This document shows, one piece after another, positions 60,141 through 64,000 of a stretch of 64,000 nt of DNA. Below the pieces are notes generated by a model. It saw only the letters and a program-made list of their open reading frames with translations. It was not told where the DNA came from and made no database searches. This stretch comes from Burkholderiales bacterium Ga0077547 (GTDB lineage Bacteria > Pseudomonadota > Gammaproteobacteria > Burkholderiales > Burkholderiaceae_C). Location: the NCBI GenBank assembly GCA_001464195.1, contig LNEY01000025.1, positions 35,062-99,061 of the forward strand, given 5' to 3'. The position numbers and the translations under genes are program-made. How positions within the stretch are numbered: position 1 is the first letter of the stretch; each line of letters opens with the position of its first letter.

Positions 60141-60692
60141 ATGGACGACATCGTTGCCGCTGCGCTGGCGAAATGGCCGAACGTGCCGCATTGCCACGGC
60201 TGGCTGGGGCTGGACGCGCGCGGCGACTGGTACCTGCGCGACGACAACACGCAAGCGGCCGGCCGCTTTCCGCACCCCAAGGGCAGCCGGCTCGAACATG
60301 TGGGGCTGCGCGAATTCATCGAGCGCAACTACGCCTGCGACGAGGCAGGCGCCTGGTACTTCCAGAACGGGCCGCAGCGGGTGTATGTCGAGCTGGAGGC
60401 CGCGCCGTGGGTGTGGCGGCTGCAATGCATCGATTCAAGCCAGCAGGTGGCCGTGCGCAGCCACAGCGGTCTGCCAGCGGTGTTTGCATCGGCATGGCTC
60501 GACGAGCAGGGGCGTTTGTTCCTCGCCACCGACCTGGGCCTGGGCCTGGTGCACACGCTGGACATGGAGACGGCCGCCGATGCGATCGAGCGCGGTCTGT
60601 GGCAGGTCGGCGTAGCGAAGTTCGCCGACCTGCCCCGTCAATTCCGATTCCGGCTGAGCCCGGCATCGGATGCGGCCGATCAGCTGCCGTAG
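60141..60692 (+). CDS. Conserved protein of unknown function
   Basis: A soluble protein of 183 residues. The N-terminal half is rich in aromatic residues and has an unusual WPNVPHCHGWLGLDARG segment followed by NYACDEAGAWYFQNGPQRVYVELE. I recall similar proteins downstream of YheT-type hydrolases in Burkholderiales, but I cannot name the family with certainty. No membrane helix or signal peptide is visible. Its 3' end overlaps the convergent DUF3455 gene by 13 bases. Confidence 0.75.
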   Translation: MDDIVAAALAKWPNVPHCHGWLGLDARGDWYLRDDNTQAAGRFPHPKGSRLEHVGLREFIERNYACDEAGAWYFQNGPQRVYVELEAAPWVWRLQCIDSSQQVAVRSHSGLPAVFASAWLDEQGRLFLATDLGLGLVHTLDMETAADAIERGLWQVGVAKFADLPRQFRFRLSPASDAADQLP

Positions 60693-61210
60693 AACACGTA
60701 CTCGGCCTCGTACACCACCTGCTGGCGCGCGCCCTTGGTGTCACTGGTGCAAGCGGTGGCCGGTGCCACGCCGCCCTTGGTGTTCAGGCGCTGGATGTAG
60801 CTGACACCTGCCATCGCGCCCGCACCCATGGCGGGCTCGGCTTTGACCAGTTGCAGCGGGATGCTGCCCGGCGCGGCGGGCGCCACGGCAACCTGCTTGC
60901 CAGTGACCTTGGAGCCGTCGACGGATTCCCAGGTCGGGCCCGCGTAGTACTTGCCGATCTCTTTCTTGTCAGACGAATACAACTTGGCGATCGGCCCCAC
61001 GAAGGCCCATTCGAAAGCGCCCGCAGCGTCCTTCTTCTCGCGGCATTCATAGGTGAGCTCGCCCACGCCGGTGGCCGACAGCATCTGCTTTTGGCCCGCA
61101 GGCACGCGCACCGGTTCAGGCAAGGCAGCGTTGTCGACGTTTGCCGACGGGGCCGCACTGGCGCAAAGGCTCATGGCGCACAGGGTGACGAGGGTGAGGG
61201 CTGATTTCAT
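60680..61210 (-). CDS. DUF3455 family exported protein
   Basis: An exported protein of 176 residues: signal peptide ending near ASA, then an extended fold typical of DUF3455 (LSATGVGELTYECREKKDAAG, FVGPIAKLYSSDKKEIGKYYAGPTWES, and ARQQVVYEAEYVFYG at the end). Two cysteines (C62-region YECREK and TACTSD) could form a disulfide. The function of the family is unknown. The start is the ATG at 61210. Confidence 0.82.
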   Translation of the reverse strand: MKSALTLVTLCAMSLCASAAPSANVDNAALPEPVRVPAGQKQMLSATGVGELTYECREKKDAAGAFEWAFVGPIAKLYSSDKKEIGKYYAGPTWESVDGSKVTGKQVAVAPAAPGSIPLQLVKAEPAMGAGAMAGVSYIQRLNTKGGVAPATACTSDTKGARQQVVYEAEYVFYGS

Positions 61211-61360
61211 GGGGGTACTCCGCAACAAGGTGGGTAGATGGTGGAACCTGAAGCGCCTTCACTCGACGCTCTGACACCACAACGAACCACGTCGAGCTCC
61301 AGATGCACCCCGCGCCAAGAAACGCGAATTCTTTTGCCAGTCCGCTGTGGCCCGGCCATG

Positions 61361-61385
61361 AAAAAGCCGACCCTGAGGTCGGCTT
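61361..61385 (-). terminator. Rho-independent terminator of the cytochrome c gene
   Basis: A 9-base stem (AAGCCGACC with GGTCGGCTT on the plus strand, 61364-61385) and a 4-base loop, followed in the minus direction by five Ts (the A-run at 61361-61365). It is 20 bases past the stop of the diheme cytochrome gene, in the correct orientation. Confidence 0.8.
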
Positions 61386-61405
61386 GTCCGTGGTGCGTGA
61401 GGCGC

Positions 61406-62320
61406 TTACTTCGAAGCGTTCACCATGTAGGTGACCACGGCCTTGATGTCGGCATCGCTGGCTTGCGAACCGCCGCGCGGTGGCATCGAGTTCTTGCCCT
61501 TGATGGCGTTGGCGGTCAGACCGTCGATGCCTAGCGCGAGCCGGGGGGCCCAGGCCGCCTTGTCGCCGGTCTTCGGCGCGCCCGCAATGCCCGCGGTGTG
61601 GCAAACCGCGCAGGCCTGGTTGTACAGAGCAGGAATCGCGTTGGTGGCGGCGGCAACAGGTGCCGCAGCGGCAGCCACCACCGCCGCAGCGGGCGGCGGC
61701 TCGACGGGCTTCACCGCAGCAGGCTCCGGTGCAGCGGCCACGGGCTCGGCAGCCGGCGCCGGTGGAGCTTCCTCAGCCGGTGCCGTGTCCGCAGCCGGTG
61801 CGTCGCTCGGGGCAGCCGGCTCGGGGAAACTCGCACCGCTGTTGTTGGCCAGGTAGACGACCGCGCGTCCGATCTCGATGTCGCTGAAATCACCCCCGCC
61901 TTGGGCGCCCATGGCGTTCTTGCCTTTGAGCGCGCTGGTCAGCAGGACGTCGTAGCCCTGCGCGACGCGCGGTGCCCAGGCAGCGGCGTCGCCGAGCTTC
62001 GGCGCACCGGCCAGTCCTGCCGTGTGACAGGCCGAGCACTGCGCGGCAAACACCTGCTCGCCGGTCTTCCACGATGCTGGATTGGCCGCGTCCTTGATGG
62101 TGACCGAACCGACCGGCGCGATGCGGCGAGCGATCGACTCGGGTGTCAGCGCATCACTGCCTGCCGCAGGCCTCTTGTCGGCGGTCACATAGCTGGCGAG
62201 CAACACGATGGCAATCACCGGCACGACGAAGGACAGCAAGACCGTGACGATCAGTTGCTTGGGGGTCTTGATCGGGCCTTCGTGGTGTTCTTCGTCGTGG
62301 GAGTGGCTGGCGTCGCTCAT
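61406..62320 (-). CDS. Diheme cytochrome c5-like protein
   Basis: Membrane-anchored diheme cytochrome c of 304 residues. A short His/Asp/Glu-rich head (MSDASHSHDEEHHEGP) and one transmembrane helix (LIVTVLLSFVVPVIAIVLLASYV) come first. The first heme domain has CSACH with its Met ligand in KGKNAMGAQGG. A long Ala/Pro-rich linker follows, then the second heme domain with CAVCH and Met in KGKNSMPPRGG. Both repeats share the AGAPKxGDxAAWAPR element, showing internal duplication. It faces the periplasm and is likely an electron carrier to terminal oxidases. The ATG at 62320 is the start. Confidence 0.9.
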   Translation of the reverse strand: MSDASHSHDEEHHEGPIKTPKQLIVTVLLSFVVPVIAIVLLASYVTADKRPAAGSDALTPESIARRIAPVGSVTIKDAANPASWKTGEQVFAAQCSACHTAGLAGAPKLGDAAAWAPRVAQGYDVLLTSALKGKNAMGAQGGGDFSDIEIGRAVVYLANNSGASFPEPAAPSDAPAADTAPAEEAPPAPAAEPVAAAPEPAAVKPVEPPPAAAVVAAAAAPVAAATNAIPALYNQACAVCHTAGIAGAPKTGDKAAWAPRLALGIDGLTANAIKGKNSMPPRGGSQASDADIKAVVTYMVNASK

Positions 62321-62524
62321 GAAATCCTCGGGTCGCGGGGTGATGCTGAAATGCAAGTCGGATGGGTGCGCGCCGTCACGCGGTCCGAATCCAACGGGGT
62401 CCGCAGACGCAACCCGAAGCGGACCGCGTCAGCACAGCGTCTGAGTATAAAGCGGGGGTCGTGCCATGAGGACCGCGCCGCAGGGCCGCGGGGCTCGCGC
62501 GGCCGGCCTGGCGGGGGCGACCAC

Positions 62525-62530
62525 TACAAT
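62525..62530 (+). promoter_or_regulatory. Possible -10 box of the tRNA-Arg gene
   Basis: TACAAT ends 10 bases before the tRNA 5' end, at a distance suited to a short leader. No good -35 hexamer is seen 16-18 bases upstream. Confidence 0.4.
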
Positions 62531-62540
62531 CGTGGGCGTT

Positions 62541-62616
62541 GCGTCCGTAGCTCAATGGATAGAGTACTGCCCTCCGAAGGCAGGGGTTGCTGGTTCGATC
62601 CCAGCCGGGCGCACCA
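62541..62616 (+). tRNA. tRNA-Arg (anticodon CCG)
   Basis: A 76-base cloverleaf. The acceptor stem GCGTCCG pairs with CGGGCGC (one G-U pair). The D arm contains GCTCAATGGATAGAGT. The anticodon stem is CTGCC/GGCAG with loop CTCCGAA, giving anticodon CCG, which reads CGG (Arg). The T arm is GCTGGTTCGATCCCAGC. The 3' CCA is encoded. It is directly followed by a broken restriction-modification gene. Confidence 0.96.
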
Positions 62617-62695
62617 AGCCTTGCGCGCAGTGCCTCACGGGCGCTGAAAACGGTGTGTTGCAATCCACAGCCATCACCCACTGCGCGCCGGGCTC

Positions 62696-64000
62696 ATGAG
62701 TCAAGTCCTGATCAACCAGTACCTTGCACAGCTCGATGTGCTGAAGAAGGTGGGCGGCACCCATCGTGAATCGGTGGTGCGCGAGGCCTTCAAGGATCTG
62801 CTCAAGGGCTGGGGCAAGCAGCACGATCTGGTCTTCATCCCCGAATACAAGCTCGACAGCACGACCAAGGACACCCGCTTCGTTGATGGCGCCTTGCTGC
62901 ACGAGCTGCGCGTGCCCTTCGGCTACTGGGAGGCCAAGGACGCGAAAGACGATCTCGATGCCGAGATCGAGTTCAAGTTCAAGCGCGGCTACCCGCAAGA
63001 CAACATCATCTTCGAGGACAGCGCGCGGGCCGTGCTGATCCAGCACCGCGAAGAGGTGATGCGCTGCGACGTGGCCGACGTCAAGTCACTGGAAAAGTTG
63101 CTGAAGCTTTTCTTCAGCTTCGAGCGCGCCGAGATTGCCGACTTCCGTCAGGCGGTCGCGCAATTCAAGACCGACCTGCCCGCCGTGTTGGATGCACTGC
63201 GCTCGATGATCGAGCGCGAGCACACCACCAATGCAGCGTTCAGCAAGGCGTCGAAGAAGTTCTTGAAGCATGCGCAGGAAGCCATCAACCCCGGCCTGAC
63301 CGACGCCGATGTGCGCGAGATGCTGATCCAGCACATCCTGACCGAAGAGATTTTCTCGAAGGTGTTCGACAGCGAATTCCAGAGCTGTACATGCTCGAAG
63401 CCACCTTCTTCACCGGCGGGCTGAAGAAGGCCACGCTCAAAGGCCTGGAGGCCTACTACGCGGCGATCCGCGCCGCAGCGGCCCAGATCGGCAGCCACCA
63501 CGAGAAGCAGACCTTTCTGAAGGTGATCTACGAGAACTTCTACAAGGTCTACAACGCCAAGGCGGCCGACAGGCTAGGCGTGGTCTACACACCCAACGAG
63601 ATCGTGCGCTTCATGATCGAAGGTGCCGACTGGCTGTGCGAGAAGCATTTCGGCCGCAGCCTGATCGACAAGGACGTGGAAATCCTGGACCCCGCCACTG
63701 GCACCGGCACCTTCATCTGCGAACTGCTCGAACACTTTCGCGGCCAGCCGGCGAAGCTCGCCCACAAGTACAAGGAAGAACTGCACGCCAACGAGGTCTG
63801 AACATCGAGGCGACCTACGCCGCCATCACCGGCGAGTACGCCGAGTTCCAGAACCTGTGTTTCGTCGACACGCTGGACAACGTGGGCCTGCACACCCAGG
63901 CGCATGGCGTCACCGCCGACCTGTTCGGCAGCGTCAGCGAAGAGAACGTGGCGCGCATCAAGCGGCAGAACAGCAAGCGCATCAGCGTGATCATCGGCAA
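62696..64000 (+). pseudogene. Broken type ISP/IIG-like restriction-modification enzyme (5' part)
   Basis: One large nuclease-methyltransferase gene split into three frames. Part 1 (62696 to about 63387) carries a PD-(D/E)XK-like nuclease (D64 in RFVDGAL, E79/K81 in GYWEAKD). It ends DSEFQ, then the frame shifts at the point where homologues run into a conserved NN-A-(K/R)-ELY stretch. Part 2 (about 63385-63801) continues ELYMLEATFFTGG with methyltransferase motif I DPATGTGTFICEL and stops after HANEV. Part 3 (63798 on) resumes LNIEATYAAITG and runs off the window at ISVIIG, just before the expected NPPY motif. No helicase domain separates nuclease and methyltransferase. Likely inactive unless the frames are sequencing errors. 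Confidence 0.75.

Noticed and set aside
62617..62695. Attachment site or integrase next to tRNA-Arg
   Set aside because: No integrase gene and no direct repeat of the tRNA 3' end is seen within the window; the far end of any island is out of view.

Overview
The window is a dense, high-GC stretch of bacterial chromosome. Gene content and order (tkt-gap, phoH-ybeY, dacA-dat-ybeD-lipB-lipA, a SigK/RskA-type pair, DUF1840, an incomplete PTS made of an EIIA of the mannose type, HPr and Enzyme I) point to a betaproteobacterium of the order Burkholderiales, probably near the Leptothrix/Rubrivivax/Roseateles group. That placement rests on recognised families, not on a database search. No gene-free stretch exceeds 300 bases. 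The longest gap is 268 bases, at 21019-21286.

Layout. 1-4060: end of an esterase gene, an M48 metalloprotease, the muropeptide permease AmpG and a double-GAF protein. 4106-9020: topB diverges from a SET-domain methyltransferase, which overlaps birA; a small SPOR-like membrane protein follows. 9026-12116: tkt-gap. 12237-16821: murU, the metal efflux protein DmeF, pepP and a UbiH-family monooxygenase. 16826-20384: PTS genes ptsI, ptsH and EIIA, with an inverted olsB-like gene between ptsI and ptsH. 20476-23662: a lipoprotein, a degenerate kinase/receiver protein, a DUF4197 protein and a TlpA-like thioredoxin. 23684-27846: dacA-dat-ybeD-lipB-lipA. 27882-31574: an alpha/beta hydrolase, a thin ferredoxin, a VanZ protein, and hemJ diverging from hemB. 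31594-36879: corA, ybeY, phoH and a two-component system. 36927-41954: ruvA and ruvB, separated by a copper-uptake-like cassette on the other strand. 41981-46549: a likely transcription unit running HD-GYP, GGDEF/EAL, DUF1840, histidine phosphatase. 46690-50752: an aromatic aminotransferase, a glutathione peroxidase, an EamA exporter and LplT. 50926-57265: alr, a thioesterase, arfB, radA, ilvE, a zf-CHCC protein and a PAS histidine kinase. 57241-62320: an anti-sigma/sigma pair, a SnoaL-like protein, a YheT hydrolase, a DUF3455 protein and a diheme cytochrome c. 62541-62616: tRNA-Arg(CCG). It is followed at once by a broken nuclease-methyltransferase (restriction-modification) gene that runs off the window.

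Most of the window is housekeeping sequence. Recurring themes are cell-wall turnover (AmpG, MurU, DacA, Dat, Alr), heme (HemJ/HemB), lipoate, and c-di-GMP signalling. Several normally adjacent genes are split or lost here: ruvA/ruvB are split by the copper cassette, ptsH/ptsI by olsB, and coaX is not found next to birA. The clearest accessory material is the restriction-modification gene next to the tRNA, which carries two separate small lesions at conserved motifs. I saw no insertion sequence, integrase, CRISPR array or rRNA.
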